Shown here piece by piece: positions 5,390 through 12,249 of a DNA stretch of 22,446 bases; position 1 is the first letter of the stretch, and each line of letters begins with the position of its first letter. The notes below the pieces were generated by a model, which was given only the letters and a program-made list of their open reading frames with translations, was not told where the DNA came from and searched no databases. This DNA is from a virus: positions 1-22,446 of the IMG/VR virus record IMGVR_UViG_3300045107_000402; one strand, 5' to 3'. Position numbers and translations under genes: made by a program.

Positions 5390-5694
5390 TCGAAATTGTA
5401 GACTATAAATCTTTCCCTGGACCTACACTTATAGCTCAAGTTTCAATAAGGCTGCCCAAATGGGGCGGCTTTATCATTAAACGAATCAAAGTATTTCAAA
5501 AAAATGAAGCCAGGTGGATTCAATTACCTTGCGAAAAATATGAAAAAAATGGTCAAACAAAATTTTTTACACTTTGTGAATTTGAAACACCTGCCATGAA
5601 TGAAGCTTTCAGGACAGCTTTTTTCAAAAGTTATGATGACTATATTTCACTCAATAATGTAGATCAAAAAGAATCAAAAATCATTCCATTTTAA
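5386..5694 (+). CDS. Second SpoVG-like protein, paralogue of the preceding gene
   Basis: A 102-residue protein translationally coupled (ATGA) to the previous gene and clearly related to it. Both open with IEIV-(E/D)-(F/Y), followed by a beta strand, an IR/IK-x-I strand, W-x3-(L/F)-P-x3 with a Lys-rich turn, GQ, then a strand ending in F-x-(D/E). This one lacks the coiled-coil tail. The paired arrangement suggests the two subunits form a mixed complex. The SpoVG relationship is a judgement from pattern and needs a profile or structure search. The GC content and codon choice look like those of the neighbours. Confidence 0.55.
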   Translation: MIEIVDYKSFPGPTLIAQVSIRLPKWGGFIIKRIKVFQKNEARWIQLPCEKYEKNGQTKFFTLCEFETPAMNEAFRTAFFKSYDDYISLNNVDQKESKIIPF

Positions 5695-5804
5695 TGTGAT
5701 ATGCCATAAGATATCTCTCTCAAGAAAAAAAATATTTTTTTTCTTTTAGTCAAAAAGATATTCTAATAACATGACAACGATTTTATCAATCTGGAGGATT
5801 GAAT

Positions 5805-6581
5805 ATGGCTAATTGTGAATTAAAAATGATGGAAAATTCTTGTCCAGTCATTGAATCTACAACAGAATATGAAGTATTTAAAACATTAGAAGGTAATCGA
5901 AAAATATCAGAAAATCATGTTAGAAATCTCGTTGATTTTATTCAGAGAAGAAATCTACTCATGTATAACCCTATTTTAGTTAACGAAAATTTTGAAGTGA
6001 TCGATGGTCAACACCGTTTAGAAGCGGCTAAATCATTAAAGACACCTATTTATTATATTACAGGATATGGTTTAACTTATAAAGATGCAGGCATTCTAAA
6101 TGCGTGCACAGATGATTGGGAATTCAAAGAATTCTTAGATGCTTATATGAAGAATGGACATGAAGAATATATTCGCTTAGATCGATTTAAAAGAGAGCAT
6201 GAACTAAGTTTGAAACGATTCTTAATGCTTATGTCCAGAGAACAGAAAAAGATATTTGACGAAACATTTAAGATTGGAACCTTCTATATGACAGACAAAT
6301 TAGAAGATTATTCTATTGTTATCAAAAAAATAGAGAGTCTTATTTCTTATTTAGAAGGTCTATTATTAATAGAGAATAAACGATTCATATACACTGATAA
6401 TTTTTGGAGAGCTTTACATGTATTCTTAACTAAACAAGATATTGATATTGAAAGGCTAAAAGAAAAAGTTGGCTTCAAATATCAATCCATTAGGCCTATG
6501 TCAGGCTATAAAGACTATCTCAAAACTTTCACAGAGATTTATAATTGGAAAGCTAAGCAAAGAATCGAAGCTCTAGTATAA
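5805..6581 (+). CDS. ParB-fold (ParB/Srx-like) protein
   Basis: A 258-residue protein with a ParB N-terminal fold: NRKISENHVRNLVDFIQRRN, then PILVNENFEVIDGQHRLEAAK, with DGQHR at residues 67-71, the most diagnostic motif. Members of this superfamily include chromosome and plasmid partition ParB, CTP-binding switches, and phage nucleases or methylation-linked proteins. The C-terminal two thirds are helical without a clear ParB HTH or dimer domain, so a partition role is not shown. The ATG at 5805 is chosen because GGAGG (5793-5797) is seven bases upstream; a TTG at 5799 is too close. It is monocistronic, preceded by an A/T palindrome and followed by a terminator-like hairpin. Confidence 0.72.
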   Translation: MANCELKMMENSCPVIESTTEYEVFKTLEGNRKISENHVRNLVDFIQRRNLLMYNPILVNENFEVIDGQHRLEAAKSLKTPIYYITGYGLTYKDAGILNACTDDWEFKEFLDAYMKNGHEEYIRLDRFKREHELSLKRFLMLMSREQKKIFDETFKIGTFYMTDKLEDYSIVIKKIESLISYLEGLLLIENKRFIYTDNFWRALHVFLTKQDIDIERLKEKVGFKYQSIRPMSGYKDYLKTFTEIYNWKAKQRIEALV

Positions 6582-6582
6582 C

Positions 6583-6611
6583 TTGCATTAATGATTTGAA
6601 TAAGATAAAAT
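6583..6611 (+). promoter_or_regulatory. Weak promoter candidate before the RusA-like gene
   Basis: TTGCAT (6583-6588) and TAAAAT (6606-6611) with 17-base spacing lie just after the ParB-fold gene. If used, transcription would cross the stem at 6670-6691 before reaching the RusA-like gene, which gives a leader with an attenuator. Confidence 0.3.
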
Positions 6612-6669
6612 GTAAGTTGAGTTTAAGTTTGGAATGAGATGATTTAAACTTCCGTTAAGATTTTAGAAC

Positions 6670-6697
6670 GCCCCATACTAAAATATGGGGCTTTTTT
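6670..6697 (+). terminator. Intrinsic terminator touching the start codon of the next gene
   Basis: GCCCCATA (6670-6677) and TATGGGGC (6684-6691) pair across a 6-base loop and are followed by six T, a textbook rho-independent terminator. The next base is the A of the RusA-like ATG. The only ribosome-site-like bases for that gene, GGGG at 6687-6690, are inside the stem. Confidence 0.85.
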
Positions 6698-7060
6698 ATG
6701 GAATTAATTCTACAGACAGAGTTGCCAATAAAAACGGTTAGCGAGGCTAATTGTTCAGAGCATTGGACAAAAAAACATAAACGTCATATCTCTCAAAAAG
6801 AAATGGTTTCTTGGTTCTTTAAACCTCTTCGAAGTCAAATTTTTTTGCCATGTCATATTAAACTTATCAGAATCAGTCCAAGAAGGCTTGATAAGGACGA
6901 TAATTTACCTTGCAGCTTTAAATGGATAAAAGATGAGATCGCAGCACAACTGACAGGGTACTTAACACCTGGTAGGGCTGATGAAGATCCAAGAATTACA
7001 TGGTCATATGATCAGGAAAAAGGCACTCCTCAGAGAATAAGACTTGAGATTTACCAATAA
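6698..7060 (+). CDS. rusA: RusA-like Holliday-junction resolvase
   Basis: A 120-residue protein of the RusA family, homodimeric Mg-dependent enzymes that cut Holliday junctions during phage recombination or before packaging. The signature is RRLDKDDNLPCSFKWIKDEI at about residues 63-81, with D65, D67, D68 and N69 and then K75 and D79 in the family positions. It is followed by a GRADEDPRITW segment like the D-D-P-R of RusA. Length is normal (about 120). The ATG at 6698 sits directly behind the terminator U-tract, so the mRNA must either read through the terminator or start within it. Its 3' end overlaps a leftward gene by 65 bases. Confidence 0.75.
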   Translation: MELILQTELPIKTVSEANCSEHWTKKHKRHISQKEMVSWFFKPLRSQIFLPCHIKLIRISPRRLDKDDNLPCSFKWIKDEIAAQLTGYLTPGRADEDPRITWSYDQEKGTPQRIRLEIYQ

Positions 7061-7238
7061 GGCTTTTTAATTGATCAATTTCTTCTTGCTGCTTCATAAG
7101 TAATTTCATCATTTCATTGTGCCTAGCAAAGATACCTTTGCGAACGTTATCACAACCATGTTTGATTTCTTCAACTTCTCTTTTGAGTAAACAAATCTCA
7201 GAATTTTCTTCAAATAAATGATATTGTAAAGCAGTCAT
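6996..7238 (-). CDS. Small coiled-coil protein, convergent with rusA
   Basis: An 80-residue leftward frame. It has a very good ribosome site (AAGGAGGGG) just before its ATG at 7238, which is the main reason to accept it. The protein is hydrophilic and helical, with a heptad-like LKREVEEIKHGCDNVRKG and MKKLLMKQQEEIDQLKSL-like pattern from about 18 to 60. The last 21 codons overlap the 3' end of the RusA-like gene on the other strand. Function unknown. It shares the divergent intergenic region at 7239-7392 with the gene at 7393. Confidence 0.55.
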   Translation of the reverse strand: MTALQYHLFEENSEICLLKREVEEIKHGCDNVRKGIFARHNEMMKLLMKQQEEIDQLKSLIGKSQVLFSEECLFPDHMTM

Positions 7239-7314
7239 AACCCCTCCTTATCACATCTATAAGCTTACCATAAGTCAAATAAAAATAACAAAGATAAAAA
7301 ATGTTTATTTTCTT

Positions 7315-7365
7315 TTGACTTCAAAATATGTAAAAAGTATCCTGCGACAGGGTTTTACCAGGATA
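7315..7365 (+). promoter_or_regulatory. Promoter with inverted repeat over the -10
   Basis: TTGACT (7315-7320) and TATCCT (7338-7343), 17 bases apart, form a good sigma-70 promoter for the gene at 7393. TATCCTG (7338-7344) and CAGGATA (7359-7365) are a perfect 7-bp inverted repeat that takes in the -10 and the start region, as expected of a repressor operator. Confidence 0.55.
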
Positions 7366-7392
7366 ATATGAAATGAATAATAAGGAGTATTT

Positions 7393-8343
7393 ATGACTGC
7401 ACACATCTTAGAATTTTCTCTCAATCCTTACAGCCATAATACGTATTGTCTTATACCGAAAAGAGAAGAAATGCTTGCTAAGAACTTTTTAAATGATGGC
7501 AATCCTATCAATCCATTTCTTGTACAAATGGATGAACAAGAATTAGGTATTCTTGATACACCTGAAGAAAAGAAAATAGATCGCACAAGAAAAGAAAGAG
7601 AATATACCAATATTGTGAGCTACCAATGGGGAGGTGCAACAGCTGCAATAGGTACTGTTGTTTCTACCACTCTCAAGATATGTGGACATTCGTTTAAACA
7701 ATGCATGGGAGTCACTGGAGTAGTTGCATGTGGAGTGATGAGTTTCGTCAAATATTTTGGATTCAAATACTATACTGCTTATGAAAAAGGAACTGGAAGT
7801 GGGGAATCTAGAGTTGCTAGATTAAAAAATAAAATTGAGTTAATTGGTTCAGAGCTCCAAAGAATAAAATCCAATCTTAATCCATCTAAAGTAGAAAAGA
7901 TAGCTATCAATCAATTGGAAAAAGTTCGATCGAAATTCAATTCTATTTATGAACATTACAAAGAAGCAAATGATCGCTCCTGTAATAAAGTGAATTCGCT
8001 TCTTTTTACAACAACTTATGAAAAAGAAGGCTGGAGATCCACCATGAACGCGTGCTATGCTCCTTCTACCTATCAACAGAGGATAGAGTATACTACGCAT
8101 ATTTATGATTACAATCATAGATACCTTAGAACTGAGCATCAAACAGGTACAGAAATAGGGTTTGATTATAGCTCTGGTTCATACTCTCCACAAAAGGAAA
8201 TGGGATTTTATCGATATAGGGAAGATGAGATCAATGCTACAATAAAGTATATAGACGAGTTCTATGATACCTACAGACTATCATCTCTTGCATCAAAAGT
8301 TAAATCGTCTCTTAAATCAAAAGCTAAGCAGGTACTTTTATGA
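7393..8343 (+). CDS. Membrane-associated accessory protein with bilobed hydrophobic region
   Basis: A 316-residue protein of no recognised family. Residues 79-97 and 104-125 are two hydrophobic segments with a short loop between them (GATAAIGTVVSTTLKI, then CMGVTGVVACGVMSFV). They are followed by a coiled-coil-like helix (about 142-190) and a Tyr/Ser-rich C-terminal region. It has its own promoter and operator and a TAAGGAG ribosome site. It overlaps the next membrane gene by 4 bases. The closely spaced hydrophobic pair recalls inclusion-membrane proteins of chlamydiae, but the hydrophobicity is modest and the comparison is only a hint. As a separately controlled cassette it is a candidate lysogenic-conversion or exclusion gene. 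Confidence 0.6.
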   Translation: MTAHILEFSLNPYSHNTYCLIPKREEMLAKNFLNDGNPINPFLVQMDEQELGILDTPEEKKIDRTRKEREYTNIVSYQWGGATAAIGTVVSTTLKICGHSFKQCMGVTGVVACGVMSFVKYFGFKYYTAYEKGTGSGESRVARLKNKIELIGSELQRIKSNLNPSKVEKIAINQLEKVRSKFNSIYEHYKEANDRSCNKVNSLLFTTTYEKEGWRSTMNACYAPSTYQQRIEYTTHIYDYNHRYLRTEHQTGTEIGFDYSSGSYSPQKEMGFYRYREDEINATIKYIDEFYDTYRLSSLASKVKSSLKSKAKQVLL

Positions 8344-8660
8344 TTTTAAGTCTTGATAATACAAAAAAATTTTTTGGACTATCCATTGCAACAGGCTTTG
8401 CTATTTCAGGAGTTATTTTGTTGGCAGAAAAAGTGTATGATATAGCTATGAGGATATTTCATAACTTTGCATTTTCTTCATCTACCTTAGATCTTGGTTT
8501 AGCATTGTTTGGTACCATTTACCTTCTTCGTTACACATTTTTATTGACTGCCTCCATTTTGAAAAGATTTTCTCATTTGATGGGAATTGAACATTGGAAG
8601 CCATTCCAGGCATGGAAGATAGCTTTTGAAAATCCTTCATTTATTATAAGAGCGGATTGA
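8340..8660 (+). CDS. Small two-helix membrane protein
   Basis: A 106-residue protein coupled (ATGA) to the previous gene. Two hydrophobic segments are clear, about residues 12-30 (FGLSIATGFAISGVILLA) and 46-72 (FSSSTLDLGLALFGTIYLLR, then a further Leu-rich run). It ends in a short aromatic tail (HWKPFQAWKIAFENP). With its partner it forms a two-gene membrane unit. No family is recognised. It is followed by the longest apparently non-coding stretch in the window. Confidence 0.6.
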   Translation: MILSLDNTKKFFGLSIATGFAISGVILLAEKVYDIAMRIFHNFAFSSSTLDLGLALFGTIYLLRYTFLLTASILKRFSHLMGIEHWKPFQAWKIAFENPSFIIRAD

Positions 8661-9045
8661 AAAAGAATAGAATCAAAAATTCATGAAAAATTGATGAAAA
8701 TTGAAATTTTTGATCCTTCCATAATACGTTGTGAGAGTCATGGATCCCTCACAAATATTCTACAACAACTTTACCATCCAAGAATATGTGTGGACTATAT
8801 CACCTATCTACAAGCATGTTTGAGGGCTTTATAAATAAAACATAAGCAGGATTATCAGACATTAATTAAAAATTATTTAAAGTGTGAAAGACGGATTGTG
8901 ATCGTCCCTATGATATATAGGCAGGAAGGCGAAAATGTTGGGTGAATGCGATAACTATGGAGAACATGTTTTAGAGTGTTTGTTATGATGAAAGTTTAAC
9001 AAAATTTCTCCTATTCCATCACAGGTGGCTATAAGGATAGAAAAT
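8661..9045. other. Intergenic stretch with short hairpins, no gene accepted
   Basis: No convincing gene is seen in 385 bases. The region has a 7-bp inverted repeat, TTGTGAG (8729-8735) with CTCACAA (8748-8754), and a bulged 6-bp stem near 8890-8906. Two very short frames are present: 27 codons from 8740, with no good ribosome site, and 17 codons near 8935, with AGGAAGG upstream. It may be a leader for the gene at 9046 or hold an unrecognised small RNA. Confidence 0.4.
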
Positions 9046-9264
9046 ATGGATGAAAAATATATTCAGATCAACAGGGGATGTGAAATAACAACAATGTGCG
9101 GTGAATGTAACTGGTCTTTAGATAAAGATCAACGTAGCAATCCTTATGTCAAAATAGCTAAAAAACTCAAAGAAGAGTTCGGTCAAATATCAGTTGCCTT
9201 GTTTGTTAGAAAAACTAAGTTAAGCTGGAAAAAAGCTCAAGAAATCATAGAAAATTTAGACTAG
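9046..9264 (+). CDS. Small DNA-binding protein with FtsK-gamma-like winged helix
   Basis: A 72-residue protein. Residues 32-70 (NPYVKIAKKLKEEFGQIS, then VALFVRKTKLSWKKAQEIIENL) resemble the FtsK gamma winged helix, where an L-x-R-K-x-x-x-(S/G)-(W/Y)-x-(R/K)-A pattern recognises DNA. The N-terminal part has a CGEC pair. The ATG at 9046 is used because AAGGA lies eight bases upstream; the frame is open to a GTG at 9025 with no ribosome site. It is probably a regulator of nearby genes. The match is by pattern only. Confidence 0.5.
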   Translation: MDEKYIQINRGCEITTMCGECNWSLDKDQRSNPYVKIAKKLKEEFGQISVALFVRKTKLSWKKAQEIIENLD

Positions 9265-9312
9265 CCACCATCTTTAATTCATGCTAAGATCCGGCTAACC
9301 CAGGAGGTGGTT

Positions 9313-9510
9313 ATGTCAGGCGTTAATCCAGAGCAACCAAAAGTTGAACAAACTGGCCAAGCTGGACAAGTAGAAAACTCTTCGTTTTCTAAGGCTCCTC
9401 TTATCATTGTTCAATGGTTAGGAAGATATGTTTATCAAATCGTAACTTTTCCATTGACTGTCATATGTAAAATCTGGGACATTTTCTCCAATTCTACTAA
9501 AACTAATTAA
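9313..9510 (+). CDS. Small single-pass membrane protein
   Basis: A 65-residue protein with a polar, Gln-rich N-terminus (residues 1-27) and one hydrophobic segment (about 29-57, APLIIVQWLGRYVYQIV and onward). The ATG at 9313 follows AGGAGGT with short spacing, so an upstream in-frame GTG at 9307 lies within the ribosome site and is rejected. It has no recognised family. One membrane helix close to the late genes would suit a pinholin, antiholin or exclusion protein, but no endolysin is seen in the window. Confidence 0.55.
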   Translation: MSGVNPEQPKVEQTGQAGQVENSSFSKAPLIIVQWLGRYVYQIVTFPLTVICKIWDIFSNSTKTN

Positions 9511-9517
9511 AATAAAG

Positions 9518-9730
9518 ATGCATCTAAAACCCACAATAGTTGATTGGATTAATGTCCAAAAATATCCACCCGAAGAAGGGGATACCGTATGGGGATTCGT
9601 TTCGCCTCCATTCCAGGAGGCGAATTACTTTGAAGCCTACTATATAAATGGCAAGTTCTACGATCAAGCTACTTGGCAAGAGTTAAACGTCACTTATTAT
9701 TGCCTTCTACCTATTCCACCAATAGAATAA
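9518..9730 (+). CDS. DUF551-like small phage protein
   Basis: A 70-residue protein with the layout of the DUF551 family found in many phages: a start block IVDWINVQKYPPEEGDTVWG, a middle EAYYINGKFYDQ, and a C-terminal block that corresponds to the family's T-H-W-x-P-L-P-x-P-P, here TYYCLLPIPP. The function of the family is not known. It starts 8 bases after the previous gene with only a weak ribosome site (AAAG), so translation may be coupled. Length is typical. Confidence 0.6.
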   Translation: MHLKPTIVDWINVQKYPPEEGDTVWGFVSPPFQEANYFEAYYINGKFYDQATWQELNVTYYCLLPIPPIE

Positions 9731-9825
9731 ATTTAATAAAAATGAATCGATGAGATCTTTAATAGAAGACGAACAAGATCAAATTGAGGCATTAAAATAT
9801 TTTACCAAAATTAGGGAGGAACGAT

Positions 9826-10068
9826 ATGGAAGAACTCAAGTCAGAAATATCTCCCGATCAAGCCTACGAATTACTTGTTAGAGTTTGCCAAGGATATGTT
9901 ACTTTATTTGGCTTATTTTTAGACAAATTAGATGTAGTTACTGTGGATGAAATTATCAGAGATGAAAAAGTTTGTAATTGCCTTGCATTATCCTTTAAAA
10001 TTTCTGGGTTATTTGATCCAAACATAGAAAAAGTTATCACGGAAAGTAAGTTATTTATAGAAGATTGA
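9826..10068 (+). CDS. Hypothetical small helical protein
   Basis: An 80-residue, acidic, mostly helical protein of unknown function (YELLVRVCQGYVTLFGLFLDKL, then repeated short helices). AGGGAGGA precedes the ATG with normal spacing, so the start is secure. It is the last gene before the packaging genes, with about 155 bases of untranslated DNA following. No motif is recognised. Confidence 0.6.
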   Translation: MEELKSEISPDQAYELLVRVCQGYVTLFGLFLDKLDVVTVDEIIRDEKVCNCLALSFKISGLFDPNIEKVITESKLFIED

Positions 10069-10161
10069 TCAGTCTTACCAATCTTTCTTTGTAAAAATCC
10101 TATCTAAAGCTGGAATGCACCAATGTAATCCGGCTTTATCCTTACTGATATTCTTAGAAAG

Positions 10162-10190
10162 TTATTGAATCAATATCTATTCATTATAAT
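10162..10190 (+). promoter_or_regulatory. Possible late promoter before the terminase genes
   Basis: A perfect TATAAT (10185-10190) lies 35 bases before the small terminase gene. The -35 at the normal distance, TTATTG, is poor, so an activator or a phage-specific factor may be needed. The surrounding DNA is A/T only for about 30 bases. Confidence 0.3.
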
Positions 10191-10224
10191 AATGATTATT
10201 TGATTATTAAGGAGAAGTATCTTA

Positions 10225-10629
10225 ATGGCTAGACCGGAAAAACCCATCGATTGGGAATTAGTCGATCGGTTTTTAGAAGCTGGATGTAATCAAAAACAAA
10301 TTTGCTCTTCGATAGGTATTTCAGAAGATACTTTGCAAAGAAGATTTAAAGATAAATATGGCGTCGCTTATTCGGTTTATGCGGTTCAAAAAGCGCAGTA
10401 TGGAGAAGCTCTTTTATTAGAAGCTCAAATGCGAAAAGCTTTAGAAGGAAATACTCAAATGCTTATCTGGCTTGGAAGAAATCGTCTAAAGCAAACAGAT
10501 GCTCCTACTGAAGCTAATATTAGCGATCAGACCATGAGTAAATTCACTGAGCTAATGGCTGCTATTACTTCCTCTCAGTCTAAATCTGATTTCAAAATAG
10601 CCGATAACAATAATAACATAGACCAGTAA
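10225..10629 (+). CDS. terS: Terminase small subunit
   Basis: A 134-residue protein with the form of a phage small terminase, which binds the packaging site and hands DNA to the large subunit. An HTH lies at about residues 10-40 (LVDRFLEAGCNQKQICSSIG, then ISEDTLQRRFKDKYG), followed by a helical oligomerisation region (AQYGEALLLEAQMRKALEGN) and an IWLGRNRLKQTD segment typical of these proteins. The C-terminal 35 residues are polar and low in complexity and overlap a leftward small gene. A TAAGGAG site precedes the ATG. The large subunit follows 117 bases later. Confidence 0.8.
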   Translation: MARPEKPIDWELVDRFLEAGCNQKQICSSIGISEDTLQRRFKDKYGVAYSVYAVQKAQYGEALLLEAQMRKALEGNTQMLIWLGRNRLKQTDAPTEANISDQTMSKFTELMAAITSSQSKSDFKIADNNNNIDQ

Positions 10630-10748
10630 TCATAATGAGTGATAGGCGCGATCATCGCATGCGGGGGTAGTTTCTCAATACTTTGAATCATTTCCTTTAT
10701 TTCATTCAAAAGATCTTTTTTATTAGGCTTTGAGGTCATTTCTTGCAT
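10575..10748 (-). CDS. Small antisense gene between the terminase subunits
   Basis: A leftward frame of 57 residues runs through the gap between the terminase genes and over the last codons of the small subunit. The ATG (10746-10748) overlaps the ATG of the large subunit in the other direction, sharing CATG. AAGGA lies just before it with short spacing. The protein looks genuine in composition: a helical N-terminal part (KDLLNEIKEMIQSIEKL), a PPHAMIAPITHYDYW segment and a Leu-rich end. The frame is open further upstream, into the large-subunit gene, but that part is likely a shadow. I have no family for it. An alternative is that it is chance. Confidence 0.45.
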   Translation of the reverse strand: MQEMTSKPNKKDLLNEIKEMIQSIEKLPPHAMIAPITHYDYWSMLLLLSAILKSDLD

Positions 10749-12030
10749 GAGTCCTTTATCTCCAAAACAAGTTGAATTTGTCTTAAATTCTACAGCTAAA
10801 TGGAATTTGGCGCACGGTTCTGTTCGTACAGGTAAGACAATATGCACTCTTTTTCGCTTTATGCATGCAGTTGATAGCTGTCCAGACAGTCAAATCTTCA
10901 TGGTAGGTCATAGTAGTGATACGATCTATCACAATGCTATCAGGCTATTGCTAGAAAGCGAACAACTTTCTATTTTTAGGCCATTTTGCACATGGTATGC
11001 AGGCAAAAGACAGCTCAAATTTAGAGATAAGACAATACAAACTTTAGGAGCTAAAGATGAAGGCGCTATAGGAAGCTTTCAAGGTAAAACATTTTCTCTT
11101 GTATATTGCGATGAGATGACACTTTATCCTGAATCTATTATTGATATGATCGATACACGTCTAAGCATGCCCTATAGCATGGGTTTTGCTAGTATGAACC
11201 CTTCCCATCCTAATCACAAAATTAAGAAATGGATAGATAAGGCAGAACAAGGAGACCCAAATTATTATGCTTTACACTTTACCTTGGATGACAATCCTTA
11301 CTTGGATGAAAATTATAAGCAACGTATTAGAGATAGCCTGTCCGGTCTTTTTTATAAGCGCAATTATTTGGGCTTATGGTGTCTAGCTGAAGGAGCAATT
11401 TTCGACTTTTTCGATCACAATATTCATGTTGTTAAACGCCCCCCGTGTTCTGCTGAATACTGGGTTGCTTCTATTGATTATGGCAGTGTTAATCCATTTT
11501 GCTGCTTACTTGTGGGAGTAAGTACAGGACGTTATAATCAAACAGGAAAATGCTTGTGGGTAGAAAAAGAATACTATTGGGATCCTAAGAAAACAGGAAG
11601 GCAGAAAACCAATAGTGAATTCGCCGATGATGTACAAGAATTTCTAGAACCATATGGCATTAAGAATATTTATATTGATCCTTCTGCAGAAGCTTTTCAA
11701 TTAGAGCTAAGGAAAAGAGGAATGCATGTTGTACATGCTAACAACGATGTCAAAAATGGCATTCAATTGATGACCTCTGAAATGAAAAAGGGAAATCTCT
11801 ATATTTGTCAAGAATGCTCCAATACCATTCGAGAAATAGAAGGATATGTATGGGATCCAAAAGCTGCTGATAAAGGTTGGGATGAGCCATTAAAGAAGGA
11901 TGACCACAGCGTAGATGCGTTGCGTTATATAATAGCAACACATAAAGTAGCCATTTACGATCCCTATGCTCATGCCCAACAACAAAAGGAATGGTTTAGG
12001 AATAGATATGAACCTACAAGGAAATTTTAA
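10747..12030 (+). CDS. terL: Terminase large subunit
   Basis: A complete 427-residue large terminase, the ATP-driven motor and nuclease that packages phage DNA into the procapsid. The ATPase half has Walker A GSVRTGKT (24-31) and Walker B LVYCDE (118-123). The nuclease half has an RNase-H-like fold with acidic residues in IDYG (D244), IYIDPS (D311) and DDHSVDALRYI (D390). The length is typical. A GAGG about ten bases upstream serves the ATG. Its start overlaps the start of the small leftward gene. The portal gene follows after 219 bases with a broken frame between. Confidence 0.93.
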   Translation: MSPLSPKQVEFVLNSTAKWNLAHGSVRTGKTICTLFRFMHAVDSCPDSQIFMVGHSSDTIYHNAIRLLLESEQLSIFRPFCTWYAGKRQLKFRDKTIQTLGAKDEGAIGSFQGKTFSLVYCDEMTLYPESIIDMIDTRLSMPYSMGFASMNPSHPNHKIKKWIDKAEQGDPNYYALHFTLDDNPYLDENYKQRIRDSLSGLFYKRNYLGLWCLAEGAIFDFFDHNIHVVKRPPCSAEYWVASIDYGSVNPFCCLLVGVSTGRYNQTGKCLWVEKEYYWDPKKTGRQKTNSEFADDVQEFLEPYGIKNIYIDPSAEAFQLELRKRGMHVVHANNDVKNGIQLMTSEMKKGNLYICQECSNTIREIEGYVWDPKAADKGWDEPLKKDDHSVDALRYIIATHKVAIYDPYAHAQQQKEWFRNRYEPTRKF

Positions 12031-12185
12031 ATGAATATAGATATTTTGAAGAACAACAGCCATCACACGAGACTGCTCGAAGAACATTTTCTAAAGCTAT
12101 AAGAAAGCTTCGACATCCCTCTAGGAAACAATTGATGGATAAAGTTACTCACTTCGCTTTAATAAAAGAGGTGTATGGAGAATAA
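12012..12185 (+). pseudogene. Small coding-like frame without a start codon
   Basis: After the large terminase, the frame 12012-12185 is open and reads like a real protein: NEYRYFEEQQPSHETARRTF, then SKAIRKLRHPSRKQLMDKV and VYGE before TAA. It has no ATG, GTG or TTG at its start. The well-placed ATG at 12031, with AAGGA eight bases before it, is in a different frame and gives only 23 codons. Duplicating ATGA at that point (ATGAATGAATAT) would put the ATG in frame with the long reading, so a 4-base contraction is a simple explanation. An unusual AUU start or frameshifting from the terminase are alternatives; I see no slippery site. Confidence 0.4.
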
Positions 12186-12249
12186 ATTAGGAGATATTGA
12201 AATAATAACTTATATAGTTTAAGATTGACATTCAAGCCTAGGAGGCCAA

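Noticed and set aside
5137-5439. 100-codon minus-strand frame rich in Ser, Phe and Leu
   Set aside because: It mirrors the Lys/Glu-rich coiled coil of the SpoVG-like gene; such composition is typical of an antisense shadow.
5722-5745. Perfect A/T palindrome (AAG, eight A, TA, eight T, CTT)
   Set aside because: It has no G/C pairs beyond one, so it is a poor terminator; more likely intrinsic curvature upstream of the ParB-fold gene or simple A/T drift.
8740-8823. 27-codon frame in the long intergenic stretch
   Set aside because: No usable ribosome site, and its start lies in a hairpin loop; too little to call.
9750-9881. 43-codon frame before the gene at 9826
   Set aside because: The first half looks like protein, but there is no ribosome site and the second half overlaps the start of a well-supported gene in another frame. 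It may be a coupling leader, but I did not accept it as a gene.
12020-12050. Programmed -1 frameshift from the large terminase into the following frame
   Set aside because: AGG-AAA-TTT-TAA does not fit the X-XXY-YYZ slippery pattern and the terminase is already full length.
11750-12087. Minus-strand frames opposite the large terminase
   Set aside because: Antisense shadows of a strongly conserved gene, with no ribosome sites.
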